A DNA stretch of 50,320 nucleotides from Rubrivivax sp. (GTDB lineage: Bacteria > Pseudomonadota > Gammaproteobacteria > Burkholderiales > Burkholderiaceae_C), in contig JADMJD010000020.1 of the NCBI GenBank assembly GCA_018780805.1, positions 1 to 50,320 of the forward strand, read 5' to 3'. Both the position numbers and the translations under genes were made by a program. Positions 1 to 8,396 of this stretch are shown here, in pieces; the first letter of the stretch is position 1; each line of letters begins with the position of its first letter. The notes under the pieces were generated by a model. It was not told the origin of the DNA and made no database searches. It saw only the letters and a program-made list of their open reading frames with translations.

Positions 1-475
1 CCACGGCCAGGAAGGTCTTGCCGGTGCCGGCCGGGCCGATGCCGAAGGTGATGTCCTCGGCCAGCATCTGCTGCAGGTACTGGGTCTGGCGCGGCGTGCG
101 GCCCACCAGGTCGGCATGGCGCGTGTGCAGTTTCACCGCGGCCACCGGCGGCGTGGGCGCAGCCACGGGTTTGGCGCCCACCTCGATCAGCGCCAGGCGC
201 AGGGTGTGCGGGTCCAGCGGGGCCTCGGCACGTTCGTACAACGAACGCAGCAGCGCGCGGCCCACGGTGGCGGGTGCACGGTCGCCCTGCACCGCAAACT
301 CGGCCTCGCGGCGTTCGATGCGCACGCCCAGCGCGCGTTCGATGCTGCGCAGGTGTTCGTCCAGCGGGCCGCACAAATGGGCCAGGCGGTGGTTGTCGGG
401 CGGGTCGAAGCGGTGGCGGAGGATCAAGGCGGCGGCGGTCCGTGTGACGGGGTTGGCAGGGTCGGCATTGTCCAC
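1..475 (-). CDS. phoH: PhoH family ATPase, N-terminal part (cut by window edge)
   Basis: The minus strand encodes the front part of a PhoH-like protein: an N-terminal region with ILRHRFDPPDN, then LAHLCGPLDEHLR, a linker, and LVGRTPRQTQYL followed by the Walker A loop GPAGTGKTFLAV at the window edge. PhoH proteins are cytoplasmic P-loop NTPases linked to RNA metabolism and often sit beside ybeY. The C-terminal half lies outside the window. The start is uncertain: an in-frame GTG at 475 follows a stop 24 bases upstream, and a TTG at 427 sits directly before the conserved ILRHRF, which is where relatives usually begin. It is divergent from the histidine kinase gene, with about 50 bases or less between the starts. 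Confidence 0.85.
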   Translation of the reverse strand, partial: MDNADPANPVTRTAAALILRHRFDPPDNHRLAHLCGPLDEHLRSIERALGVRIERREAEFAVQGDRAPATVGRALLRSLYERAEAPLDPHTLRLALIEVGAKPVAAPTPPVAAVKLHTRHADLVGRTPRQTQYLQQMLAEDITFGIGPAGTGKTFLAV

Positions 476-525
476 CGCGCGCGCCCGGTTGTGCCGTGCA
501 TCGCGCGGCTAGCATGCCGGGTTCG

Positions 526-2370
526 ATGACACGTCCGAGCTTCCTGCACACGTGGCTGCTGGCCGCGCTGGCCCTGTTCTGCACCGCACCGGGCGTGGCG
601 GCGGAGCTGCGGCTGGACCAGGCGCAGACCCTGGTCTCGCCTGCCGAGCGCCTGCCGCCGGCGTTGGCCGACGGTGTGGCCACGCGGCTGCGCACGCTGC
701 CCGACACCTGGGGCCGCGACGATGGCCCGGTGGTCTGGTACCGCGTGGCTCTGCCGCCAGCGGCGCCCGGTGCCGATCTGGCGCCGCTGGCGCTCTACAT
801 CGAACGGGTCTGCAGCCAGGTCGAGGTGCAGCTCAACGGCGTGGCGCTGTGGGGCGCCGGGCCGCGCCCGCTTTGCCACCGGCCGCAACTGCTGCCGCTG
901 CCGGGCGCGCTGCTGCAGGCCGAGGGCAACCGGCTGGACCTGCGCGTGAGTGGCAGCCCGCTGGCCCAGGTGGCGTCGCTGGGGCAGGTGGGCGGGCTGT
1001 CGGCGCTGGTGGTGGGTCCGCAACCCGAACTGGCGGCGCGCCACGCACGCGCGCTGCTGCTGCAGGTGGAGCTGCCGCAGGCGTTGGCCGCGTCCCTGCT
1101 GCTGATGGGCGGTTTTTTGTTCGTGCTGGGCTGGCGCCACCGCGACCAGAGCCACCTGGCCTACTTCGGCGCGCTGTGCATCGGCTGGGCCCTGGCCGAC
1201 GCCCCGCGCTGGCTGCCCGCGCTGCCGCTGGACGACGAGGTCGCGGCTTTCCTGCACAGCGTGCTGCTGGCCTTCGTGACGCTGGCCGCGGTGCAGTTCC
1301 TGCTGCGTGAGGCGCGTTGGCGCAGCGGCCGTGTGGGCCGGCTGCTGGCGCTGCAATGTGCGCTGATGCCGGCCAGCCTGGTACTGGCCGGGCCCGGCCG
1401 CCTGAACGCGATGATGTCGCTGTGGCTGCTGGTGTTTGTGCTCGAGATCGCGGCGGCGGCGTTTTTCCACCTGCAGCTGCGCCAGCGGCAGCAGGGCCGG
1501 CTGCCGGCCCTGGCAGCCTCGGCGCTGGGCATCGTGGGCGCGGCGCTGGGCGTGCAGCTGGTGGCGCGTTTTGTGCCGGTGTCGCCCGCGCTGCTGCACC
1601 TGGCCGTGCTGGTGGCGCCGCTGGGCCTGGCGCTGGTGGGCCTGCGCCTGGTGCGCCAGCACGGCCGTGCGCTGCAGGCCGCCGAAGTGACGCGCGTCAA
1701 CCTGGAAGCCCGCATCCGCGAGGCCACGGCCGAGATCGAACGCAACTTCCGCCAGCTGACCGAGCTGCGGGTGGAGCAGGTGACCGAACGCGAGCGCAAG
1801 CGCATCGCCGCCGACCTGCACGACGACCTGGGCGCCAAGCTGCTGACCATCGTGCACACCAGCGAGGACCCGCGCATCTCCACGCTGGCGCGCGAGGCGC
1901 TGGAGGAAATGCGCCTGTCGGTGCGCGGCCTCACCGGCAAACCCGTGCGCCTGGCCGATGCGCTGGGCGACTGGCGGGCCGAGCTGATGTCGCGCCTGGC
2001 GCAGGCCGGCATCGAAGGCGAGTGGGATTCACCCGACGACCTGCCGCAGACGCTGTCGGCGCGCACCTACGTGCAGACCACCCGCATCCTGCGCGAATCC
2101 ACCAGCAACATCATCAAACACAGCGGTGCGTCGCAATGCAGCTTCACCTGCGGCATCGCCGACGGCGACCTGCAACTGGTGATCCAGGACAACGGCAACG
2201 GCATCCCGATGGAGCTGGACGGCCGGCTGGACCGTGGCCACGGCATGGCCAGCATGAAACAACGGGCCAAGCAGATGCAGGGCCAGTGCCTGGTGGAATC
2301 GGGCCCAGGCTACGGAACCGTGATACGCCTCACGCTGCCGCTGGATCGTGCCATCGAGCAGACCCCCTGA
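526..2370 (+). CDS. Membrane sensor histidine kinase, NarL/HisKA_3 type, with periplasmic and multi-TM sensor region
   Basis: The 614-residue protein starts with a signal-like hydrophobic segment ending near VAAEL, followed by a periplasmic part of about 150 residues and then a run of about seven hydrophobic segments (roughly residues 185-385), the layout of 7TMR-DISM sensors. The dimerisation/phosphoacceptor helix holds ERKRIAADLHDDLGAK, making H432 the likely phosphorylated residue. The C-terminal HATPase has an N box (ESTSNIIKHS), a G1 box (QDNGNGIP) and GHGMASMKQRA. This H-box belongs to the family that partners with LuxR/NarL regulators, and such a regulator follows 59 bases downstream. 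An in-frame ATG at 514 is an alternative start; 526 gives the cleaner signal peptide. The signal sensed is unknown. Confidence 0.9.
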   Translation: MTRPSFLHTWLLAALALFCTAPGVAAELRLDQAQTLVSPAERLPPALADGVATRLRTLPDTWGRDDGPVVWYRVALPPAAPGADLAPLALYIERVCSQVEVQLNGVALWGAGPRPLCHRPQLLPLPGALLQAEGNRLDLRVSGSPLAQVASLGQVGGLSALVVGPQPELAARHARALLLQVELPQALAASLLLMGGFLFVLGWRHRDQSHLAYFGALCIGWALADAPRWLPALPLDDEVAAFLHSVLLAFVTLAAVQFLLREARWRSGRVGRLLALQCALMPASLVLAGPGRLNAMMSLWLLVFVLEIAAAAFFHLQLRQRQQGRLPALAASALGIVGAALGVQLVARFVPVSPALLHLAVLVAPLGLALVGLRLVRQHGRALQAAEVTRVNLEARIREATAEIERNFRQLTELRVEQVTERERKRIAADLHDDLGAKLLTIVHTSEDPRISTLAREALEEMRLSVRGLTGKPVRLADALGDWRAELMSRLAQAGIEGEWDSPDDLPQTLSARTYVQTTRILRESTSNIIKHSGASQCSFTCGIADGDLQLVIQDNGNGIPMELDGRLDRGHGMASMKQRAKQMQGQCLVESGPGYGTVIRLTLPLDRAIEQTP

Positions 2371-2429
2371 AACCGGGTGGCACTGCTAGCATGAATCTTC
2401 GCCGTCTGCCACCGGGATTGCCGGGGACC

Positions 2430-3083
2430 ATGACCAACATCCTGCTGCTCGAAGACCTGCCCGAAATCCGCACCTGGTTGCGCAGCCTGGTGCTGCAGGT
2501 CTTCCCGAATGCCCACGTGTCGGAAAGCTCGCGCATCCACGACGCGCTGGAGCTGGTCTCGGCCGTCAAGTTCGACCTGGCGTTGGTGGACCTGGGCCTG
2601 CCCGACGGCTCCGGCGTCGATGTGGTCACCAAGCTGCGCGATCTGCAGCCCGAGGCGCAATCGGTGGTGGTGACCATCCACGACGACGACGAGCACCTGT
2701 TCCCCGCGCTGCAGGCCGGCGCATTTGGCTACATCCTGAAAGAGCAGCCGCGTGAGCTGATCACCGAGCAGCTGCAGCGCATCAGCCAGGGCGAGCCGCC
2801 GCTGTCGCCCAGCATCGCGCGGCGGGTGATGGCGTATTTCAGCGCCAAGGCCAAACCCACGCCGCAGGCCAACATGCTGCCCAACGTCTCGCTCACCGAG
2901 CGCGAGAGCGAGGTGCTGCTTCGTGTGGCCAAGGGTTACACGCTGCCCGAGATCGGCGTGCAGCTGGGCCTCTCCCGGCACACGATTGCCGACTACGTGA
3001 AGCAGATCTACCGCAAGCTGAACGTCAGCTCTCGGGCGGAGGCGGCGCTGGAAGCGCAGCGTCTGGGGCTGTTCGGCCGCTGA
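2430..3083 (+). CDS. LuxR/NarL-family response regulator
   Basis: This 217-residue protein has an N-terminal receiver domain with acidic residues near the start (LLLEDLPEI), phospho-acceptor D54 in LALVDLGLPDG and the switch lysine in GYILKEQP. A C-terminal LuxR-type helix-turn-helix follows (LTERESEVLLRVAKGYTLPEIG, then LSRHTIADYVKQIYRKL). It is the evident partner of the kinase just upstream, and both are probably on one transcript. An in-frame ATG at 2391 would add 13 residues, but the receiver fold begins at MTNILLLED, so 2430 is preferred. The target genes cannot be read from the sequence; the secreted CotH-like gene downstream is one possibility. Confidence 0.92.
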   Translation: MTNILLLEDLPEIRTWLRSLVLQVFPNAHVSESSRIHDALELVSAVKFDLALVDLGLPDGSGVDVVTKLRDLQPEAQSVVVTIHDDDEHLFPALQAGAFGYILKEQPRELITEQLQRISQGEPPLSPSIARRVMAYFSAKAKPTPQANMLPNVSLTERESEVLLRVAKGYTLPEIGVQLGLSRHTIADYVKQIYRKLNVSSRAEAALEAQRLGLFGR

Positions 3084-3107
3084 CACGGCGGGTATCGTCG
3101 CCGCAGG

Positions 3108-3126
3108 GGCCGGCACCTCGCCGGCC
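3108..3126. terminator. GC-rich stem-loop after the response regulator gene
   Basis: A perfect 7-bp inverted repeat (GGCCGGC / GCCGGCC) with a 5-base loop lies in the 63-base gap between the regulator stop and the next start. No T-run follows, so it is only a candidate attenuator or terminator. Confidence 0.35.
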
Positions 3127-3146
3127 GCGACGACGAAGGTCCGGCC

Positions 3147-5531
3147 ATGTTCCTGCGAACCGCTTGTTGTCTCTTCACGGCGGCACTGCTGTGCGTCCAC
3201 GGCGCCCACGCCGGCACGGCGCGTTTTGACAGCGGTGGCAAGGGCGGGCGGTTTGGCGTCACTTACGTGGCCGACCGCCTGTACACGGCGGCCAACGGCG
3301 CGGGCGCCATCGGCGGCACGGCCGCCACGCCGCCCCTGATCGTCAATGGCCAGGCCATCGAAAACACCGCCTACACGGCGCTGCTGAACAGCGTGCGCGA
3401 CGGCGCCGAAGAGTACCGCTTCGATGTGCCCAACGGCAGCTACCTGCTGACGCTGCAGTTTGTCGAACTGCTGATGAACGGGCCCCACCTGCGGCGCTTC
3501 TCGGTGCTGGCCGAAGGGGTGCCGCTGCTGCCGGACTTTGACCTCTATGCCCGCCACGGCCGCAACTACGCCGTCACCTACCGTTTTGCGGTGACGGTGG
3601 CCGACGGGCAGCTCAACGTCAGCTTCCCGGCCAGCATCGGCCAGTCGACCATCGCGGCCATCGCGGTCGAGGCCTTCAGCCCACCCGCGCGGGCACCGCG
3701 CACACCGGCCGGTGTCACGGCCCTGGGTGGCTACGCCCGCAACATCGTGGCCTGGCCGGACCAGACCGACCCTGGCCTGGCGGGTTACATCGTCAGCCGG
3801 GCCGACACCGCGGCCGGCCCCTACACGCCGATCACGCCGCTGCCGGTGCCCGACAGCCGCTACTTCGACGACGCGGTGACGCCGTTTGCCAGCCGCCACT
3901 ACCGGGTGGCCGCGGTGGACGTGTTCGGCAAGCGCAGTGGCTGGTCTGCCGCCGTCTCTGCCGCGCCACTGGATGACACACAAACCAGCCTGCCGGCGTA
4001 TCGGCTGACGATCCCGCCGGACCAGTACGCCATCCTGCAGGCCGACACCGAGGCCGACTACGTGACCGCAGACTTTGCGGCCGGCGGCAGCCTCTACCCC
4101 GGCATCGGCGTGCGCTTCCGGGGCGCCACCAGCCGCGACAACCAGAAGAAGTCCTGGAAGATCAACTTCAAGAAGGGCCTGCCCTTCGAGGGCGATGACA
4201 AGCTGAACCTGAAGTCGGTCTCGCTCGACCCCAGCCTGCTGTCGGAGTGCCTGGCGGCCGGGCTGTTTGCGCAGGCCGCCACCCTGAGCGCCGACTGCAG
4301 CTACGCGCACCTCAGCGTCAACGGCGAGTACCTGGGCGTGCACAGCCGCATCGAAGAGATCGACCCGAGCTACTTCCAGGCCCGGGGCATCGACCCGCAG
4401 GGCCAGCTGCTGGAGGCCGAGGGGCCGGTGTATGCCAATTTCAGCATCCTGGACGACTACTCGACGGCCTGGAACGACCAGAGCGAAAACGACGATGGTT
4501 ACCCCGCCCTGGCGGCTCTGGTGCAGACCATCAACACCACACCGGACCCCGACTTCGCGGCCAGCATCGCGGCGGTCCTGCATGTCGACGCCTACCTCGA
4601 CTACCTGGCCTGGATCCAGCTGTTCGGCGACTGGGACCACGTGACCCACAACTTCCACATCTACCGCAGCCCAGGCAGCCCGCTGTGGGAGGTGATCCCC
4701 AAGGATTTCGACCAGGGTTTTGTGCTGACCACGCTGCCGCTGCTGTACGGCACCCAGACCGAACCGGGCCAGCCGCCGGTGGTCTACAACGTGCTCACCT
4801 CGCGCCTGCTGGCGGTGCCGCTGTTCCGCCAGTGGTATGCCAACAAGCTGGGCGAGCTGCTGGCCACGCAGTTCACGCCGGACGCGCTGGCGGCCCGGAT
4901 CGACGGCCTGCACCAGGCCATCGCTGCCGATGCCCGGCGCGATGTCTACAAGCGCTACCGCGAGGACAACACCGCCTTCGACGCCTCACCGGCGGTGCGG
5001 CAGGACTTTGTCGTCCAGCGCCGGGCCTTTGTGCAGGCCAACCTGCCGGCGCTGTCGCCCGGCATCGCCCTGCCGCTGATGATCAACGAGCTGCTGGCCG
5101 ACAACCAGACCGGCATCGTCAACGGCGCGGGCCTGCGCAGCCCCTGGCTGGAGCTGTACAACCCCGGACCGTTGCCCTACGACCTGAGCGGCCACCACCT
5201 CAGCAACGACCCGACCCAGCCCACCCGCTGGACCTTCCCGGCCGGCACCACCGTGCCGGCCGGCGGCCACCGGCTGGTCTGGCTGGACAACCAGCCGGTG
5301 CCGGGTGAACTGCACGCCTCGTTCACGGTGAATCCGCGCGGGCAGACGGTTGCGCTGTACGCGCCCACGCCCGGCGGCCCGAAGATGCTGGACCTGATGG
5401 CCTACCGCGCGCTGCCGCCCGATGTTGCCCATGGCCGGCGGTCCAGCGGCTCGGCCTTGTGGGGCCGCCAGGCCGTGCCGACACCCGGCGCGGCGAACGC
5501 GGGCCCGCAGCGCCGGGCGGGCCGCCCATAA
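3147..5531 (+). CDS. Secreted multidomain CotH-like protein (malectin-like, Fn3-like, CotH, lamin-tail domain)
   Basis: A signal peptide (residues 1-22, ending AHA) precedes a malectin-like beta domain (about 24-180), a fibronectin-III-like module (about 185-275), a CotH region (about 285-620) and a C-terminal lamin-tail-like domain (about 645-760, starting MINELLADNQTG with WLELYNPG). The CotH part carries GIGVRFRGATSRDNQKKSWKI and the late acidic motif KDFDQGF (D520, D522), typical of CotH atypical kinases. CotH of spore formers phosphorylates coat proteins; Gram-negative secreted homologues are poorly characterised. The protein should be exported and may bind carbohydrate through the malectin-like module. 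The substrate is unknown. It stands alone between the two-component pair and ruvA. Confidence 0.85.
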   Translation: MFLRTACCLFTAALLCVHGAHAGTARFDSGGKGGRFGVTYVADRLYTAANGAGAIGGTAATPPLIVNGQAIENTAYTALLNSVRDGAEEYRFDVPNGSYLLTLQFVELLMNGPHLRRFSVLAEGVPLLPDFDLYARHGRNYAVTYRFAVTVADGQLNVSFPASIGQSTIAAIAVEAFSPPARAPRTPAGVTALGGYARNIVAWPDQTDPGLAGYIVSRADTAAGPYTPITPLPVPDSRYFDDAVTPFASRHYRVAAVDVFGKRSGWSAAVSAAPLDDTQTSLPAYRLTIPPDQYAILQADTEADYVTADFAAGGSLYPGIGVRFRGATSRDNQKKSWKINFKKGLPFEGDDKLNLKSVSLDPSLLSECLAAGLFAQAATLSADCSYAHLSVNGEYLGVHSRIEEIDPSYFQARGIDPQGQLLEAEGPVYANFSILDDYSTAWNDQSENDDGYPALAALVQTINTTPDPDFAASIAAVLHVDAYLDYLAWIQLFGDWDHVTHNFHIYRSPGSPLWEVIPKDFDQGFVLTTLPLLYGTQTEPGQPPVVYNVLTSRLLAVPLFRQWYANKLGELLATQFTPDALAARIDGLHQAIAADARRDVYKRYREDNTAFDASPAVRQDFVVQRRAFVQANLPALSPGIALPLMINELLADNQTGIVNGAGLRSPWLELYNPGPLPYDLSGHHLSNDPTQPTRWTFPAGTTVPAGGHRLVWLDNQPVPGELHASFTVNPRGQTVALYAPTPGGPKMLDLMAYRALPPDVAHGRRSSGSALWGRQAVPTPGAANAGPQRRAGRP

Positions 5532-5540
5532 TCCCGCTCC

Positions 5541-6116
5541 ATGATCGGACGGCTGGTTGGCACACTCGCGGCGAAATCGCCCCCCCAACTGCTGATCGAC
5601 GTGCAAGGCGTCGGTTACGAGGTGGACGTGCCGATGAGCACGTTCTACAACCTGCCCGGCCTGGGCGCGCCGGTGACGCTGCTGACACACTTCATCGTGC
5701 GCGAAGACGCGCAGCTGCTCTACGGTTTCCTGACCGCGGAAGAGCGCGCCACCTTCCGCGAGGTCATCAAGATCAGCGGTGTGGGCCCGCGCACGGCGCT
5801 GTCCATCCTGTCGGGCCTGTCGGCCGGTGAGCTGGCGCAAGCCGTCACGGCACAGGACGCCGGCCGCCTGGTCAAGGTGCCCGGCATCGGCAAGAAGACG
5901 GCCGAGCGCCTGCTGCTGGAACTGAAGGGCAAACTCGGGCCCGACCTGGGCCTGCCCGCGGCCGACGCCGTGAGCGACGCGCAGGCCGACATCGTGCAGG
6001 CCCTGCTGGCCCTGGGCTACAACGAACGCGACGCCAAGGCCGCACTGAAGGCCTTGCCGCCGGGCGTCGGCGTGGCCGATGGCATCAAGGCGGCGCTGCG
6101 TTCGCTCAGCAAGTAG
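5541..6116 (+). CDS. ruvA: Holliday junction branch migration protein RuvA
   Basis: This 191-residue protein shows the full RuvA pattern: an N-terminal OB-fold opening MIGRLVGTL and containing GVGYEV, a helix-hairpin-helix core with [16 protein letters not shown] and [17 protein letters not shown], a flexible linker, and a C-terminal RuvB-binding domain ([20 protein letters not shown]). RuvA binds four-way junctions and loads the RuvB motor. In most genomes ruvB follows directly; here two opposite-strand genes lie between them and ruvB starts about 1 kb downstream. The start ATG at 5541 is 9 bases after the preceding stop. Confidence 0.98.
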   Translation: MIGRLVGTLAAKSPPQLLIDVQGVGYEVDVPMSTFYNLPGLGAPVTLLTHFIVREDAQLLYGFLTAEERATFREVIKISGVGPRTALSILSGLSAGELAQAVTAQDAGRLVKVPGIGKKTAERLLLELKGKLGPDLGLPAADAVSDAQADIVQALLALGYNERDAKAALKALPPGVGVADGIKAALRSLSK

Positions 6117-6133
6117 CGTTCAGCCAGCAGCGT

Positions 6134-6601
6134 TCATTTCATGCCGTGGCCGCCATGGCCTGCGGCGGCGCCCAGCGGCTTGACCGGCGCCTTGATCTCG
6201 ACGGTCTGCTTCTTGCCGTCACGGCCTTCGATGGTCAGGGTCACCGGCACCAGCTCGCCGTTTTTCAGCGGCTGCTTCAGGTCCATCAACATCACGTGGT
6301 AACCGCCGGGCTTGAGCTCCACGGCCTGGCCGGCGGGCAGGTCCAGACCTTGGGCCAGTTGGCGCATCTTCATCGTGTCGCCGTCCATGCGCATCTCGTG
6401 GATCTCCACCACGCCGGCCACCGGCGAGCTGGCGGCCACCAGCTTGCCGCCCGTGGCCGAGGTGATCTTGGCAAACAGCCCCGTGGCCTTTTGCTGCGCG
6501 ACGGTGCCGCGTACCCAGGCGTCGGCGACGGTGGTCTGGGCCGAAGCGGCGATGGTGGTGCTGAGCAGTGCAGCGGCTGTCATCCAGTGGATGGTTTTCA
6601 T
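6134..6601 (-). CDS. Periplasmic copper chaperone PCu(A)C
   Basis: The 155-residue protein has a signal peptide (MKTIHWMTAAALLSTTIAASAQ) and a PCu(A)C cupredoxin-like domain. The copper-ligand pattern of this family is visible as HEMRMDGDTMKMR and, further on, GGYHVMLMDLK, giving paired His/Met ligands. The tail HGGHGMK adds more possible metal ligands. PCu(A)C proteins deliver Cu(I) in the periplasm, classically to the CuA or CuB site of cytochrome oxidase. The gene lies downstream of a DUF2946 gene on the same strand, a pairing typical of copper-handling loci, and both sit between ruvA and ruvB. Confidence 0.92.
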   Translation of the reverse strand: MKTIHWMTAAALLSTTIAASAQTTVADAWVRGTVAQQKATGLFAKITSATGGKLVAASSPVAGVVEIHEMRMDGDTMKMRQLAQGLDLPAGQAVELKPGGYHVMLMDLKQPLKNGELVPVTLTIEGRDGKKQTVEIKAPVKPLGAAAGHGGHGMK

Positions 6602-6664
6602 GGGCAAGTTTCCTGGTGTGGCTGGCAGCCTGGAAAGGCCGCCGTTGTCTGGTGAGCTGTGGCG

Positions 6665-6690
6665 GCAGCCGGCGCGTGGCGACCGGCTGC
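6665..6690. other. Inverted repeat between DUF2946 and PCu(A)C genes
   Basis: A perfect 8-bp stem (GCAGCCGG / CCGGCTGC) with a 10-base loop lies in the 103-base gap between the two minus-strand copper-associated genes. It may be a partial terminator or an mRNA-stabilising hairpin; no T-tract is present. Confidence 0.3.
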
Positions 6691-6704
6691 GGTGGCGGGC
6701 GATG

Positions 6705-7142
6705 TCAGCCCGCAGGTGGCGGCGCGCGCGGCTGGGCGGCGCCCCAAACGTGCAGGCCCCGGCGCGCCTGCTCACACGAGGGGGACCGCCAGGGGGCGCG
6801 CAGCACCGGCGCGGCCGGTGCCGCCCACGGGCCCGGTGGCAGCAAGGGGCTGTCGGCGCCGAGCTTGCAGAACGGGCAGGCGGCCGCGTGTCCGGCCGCA
6901 GGCGCCGCTGGGACGTCGCCGCTGTCGATGGACAAACCGGTGGCCACCGCGACGCGCTTCAGGCCTTGTGTGGTGCACACCTCGGCCCAGGCGCTGTTGC
7001 CGCTGGCGCCACTGGCGAGTGCCAGGGCGTGCGACACCGTGGGCAACAGGGCCAGCGCCAGCACACCCGCCAGGGCGAACCAGGTCAGCAGACTCAAACG
7101 GCGGCGCAGGGCTTCCACAGCGCCGGAGTTTACCCACGCCAC
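6705..7142 (-). CDS. DUF2946 family protein, exported
   Basis: Up to 145 residues, with an N-terminal hydrophobic signal segment ([23 protein letters not shown]), the conserved EVCTTQG motif and a downstream CPFC cysteine pair ([10 protein letters not shown]). This combination marks DUF2946, small proteins commonly found next to PCu(A)C chaperones and TonB-dependent copper receptors; the cysteines suggest metal binding. The C-terminus is alanine/proline rich. The start is uncertain: GTG at 7142 gives the longest form, while GTG at 7118 gives a neater signal peptide ([11 protein letters not shown]). Its 5' end is only about 17 bases from the divergent ruvB start, so the two promoter regions must overlap. 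Confidence 0.8.
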   Translation of the reverse strand: MAWVNSGAVEALRRRLSLLTWFALAGVLALALLPTVSHALALASGASGNSAWAEVCTTQGLKRVAVATGLSIDSGDVPAAPAAGHAAACPFCKLGADSPLLPPGPWAAPAAPVLRAPWRSPSCEQARRGLHVWGAAQPRAPPPAG

Positions 7143-7159
7143 CCCGCGATAATGCCCCG

Positions 7160-8209
7160 ATGGCCGTGCAGACCGATGACTTCCAGAGCCCCAAGCGTGT
7201 GATCAGCGCCGCGCCCGCGTCGCCGAACGAAGAGGCCATCGAACGTGCGTTGCGCCCCAAGGGCCTGCAGGAATACGTCGGCCAGGCCAAGGCGCGTGAG
7301 CAGCTGGAGATCTTCATCGGCGCGGCCAAACACCGCGCCGAGGCGCTGGACCATGTGCTGCTGTTCGGCCCGCCCGGCCTGGGCAAGACCACGCTGAGCC
7401 ACATCATCGCCAACGAGCTGGGTGTGAACCTGCGCCAGACCTCGGGCCCGGTGCTGGAAAAACCCAAGGACCTGGCCGCGATCCTGACCAACCTCGAAAA
7501 AAACGATGTGCTCTTCATCGACGAGATCCACCGCCTGAGCCCGGTGGTCGAGGAAATCCTGTACCCGGCGCTGGAGGACTACCAGATCGACATCATGATC
7601 GGCGACGGCCCGGCGGCCCGTTCGATCAAGCTCGACCTGCAGCCCTTCACGCTGGTGGGCGCCACCACGCGCGCCGGCATGCTGACCAACCCGTTGCGCG
7701 ACCGCTTCGGCATCGTCGCGCGGCTGGAGTTCTACACGGCCGAAGAACTCACGCGCATCGTCACGCGCTCGGCCGGCCTGCTGAACGTGCCCATCGATGC
7801 AGAAGGTGCGCTGGAGATCGCGCGCCGCAGCCGCGGTACCCCGCGCATCGCCAACCGGCTGCTGCGGCGTGTGCGCGACTACGCGCAGGTCAAGGGCCGG
7901 GGCCACATCGACAGCGGCATCGCCGACAAGGCCCTGGCCATGCTGGATGTGGACCCGCTGGGCTTCGACGTGATGGACCGCAAGCTGCTGGAGGCGGTGA
8001 TCCACCGCTTCGATGGCGGCCCGGTCGGCCTGGAAAACGTGGCTGCGGCCATCGGCGAAGAAGCCGGCACGATCGAGGACGTGATCGAGCCCTACCTGAT
8101 CCAGCAGGGTTTTCTGCAGCGCACGCCGCGTGGGCGCATCGCCACGTTGGCGGCCTTCCGGCACCTGGGGGTGGCGCCGCCGCAGGCCGCGCCCGGCGGC
8201 CTGTTCTAG
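7160..8209 (+). CDS. ruvB: Holliday junction branch migration helicase RuvB
   Basis: This 349-residue AAA+ motor has Walker [11 protein letters not shown], Walker B and neighbours [10 protein letters not shown], a sensor region GATTRAGML, the arginine finger in PLRDRFG, a sensor-2 region ([17 protein letters not shown]) and a C-terminal winged helix ([13 protein letters not shown]). Length and motif order match the family. RuvB rings drive branch migration on RuvA-bound junctions. ATG 7160 starts the usual [12 protein letters not shown] N-terminus. The gene stands alone, separated from ruvA by about 1.04 kb of opposite-strand genes. Confidence 0.98.
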   Translation: MAVQTDDFQSPKRVISAAPASPNEEAIERALRPKGLQEYVGQAKAREQLEIFIGAAKHRAEALDHVLLFGPPGLGKTTLSHIIANELGVNLRQTSGPVLEKPKDLAAILTNLEKNDVLFIDEIHRLSPVVEEILYPALEDYQIDIMIGDGPAARSIKLDLQPFTLVGATTRAGMLTNPLRDRFGIVARLEFYTAEELTRIVTRSAGLLNVPIDAEGALEIARRSRGTPRIANRLLRRVRDYAQVKGRGHIDSGIADKALAMLDVDPLGFDVMDRKLLEAVIHRFDGGPVGLENVAAAIGEEAGTIEDVIEPYLIQQGFLQRTPRGRIATLAAFRHLGVAPPQAAPGGLF

Positions 8210-8361
8210 GACATGTGCTGTCGGCTGGCAGCCCGGCCGGCAATCGCGCTGCTGACCCCTGGATCCTCACGGTATGCGGACGCCGACGCAGGCCGAACTG
8301 GCGACGGCGCACCCTAGCGTCGGCGGCACGGTCCCAACTACTGAAGCCCGGCCGAACCCAT

Positions 8362-8382
8362 GACGCCATCCCTGCTGGCGTC
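8362..8382. terminator. Hairpin downstream of the accessory block
   Basis: A perfect 7-bp stem (GACGCCA / TGGCGTC) with a 7-base loop lies 15 bases beyond the stop of the minus-strand gene ending at 8397. No T-run is seen. The rest of 8210-8396 shows no gene or recognisable attachment site. Confidence 0.35.
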
Positions 8383-8396
8383 GTGAGGCTTCGCCA

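Noticed and set aside
424..1857. 477-codon minus-strand open frame over the first histidine kinase
   Set aside because: Very Gln/Arg/His-rich, no motifs, and fully covered by a clear kinase gene.
2310..4913. 867-codon open frame on the minus strand
   Set aside because: It lies opposite a response regulator and the CotH-like gene, has an R/Q/V-rich composition typical of GC-rich shadow frames, and shows no known motif.
5526..5531. CATAAT as a -10 box for ruvA
   Set aside because: No acceptable -35 hexamer lies at 16-18 bases upstream, and it includes the stop codon of the preceding gene.
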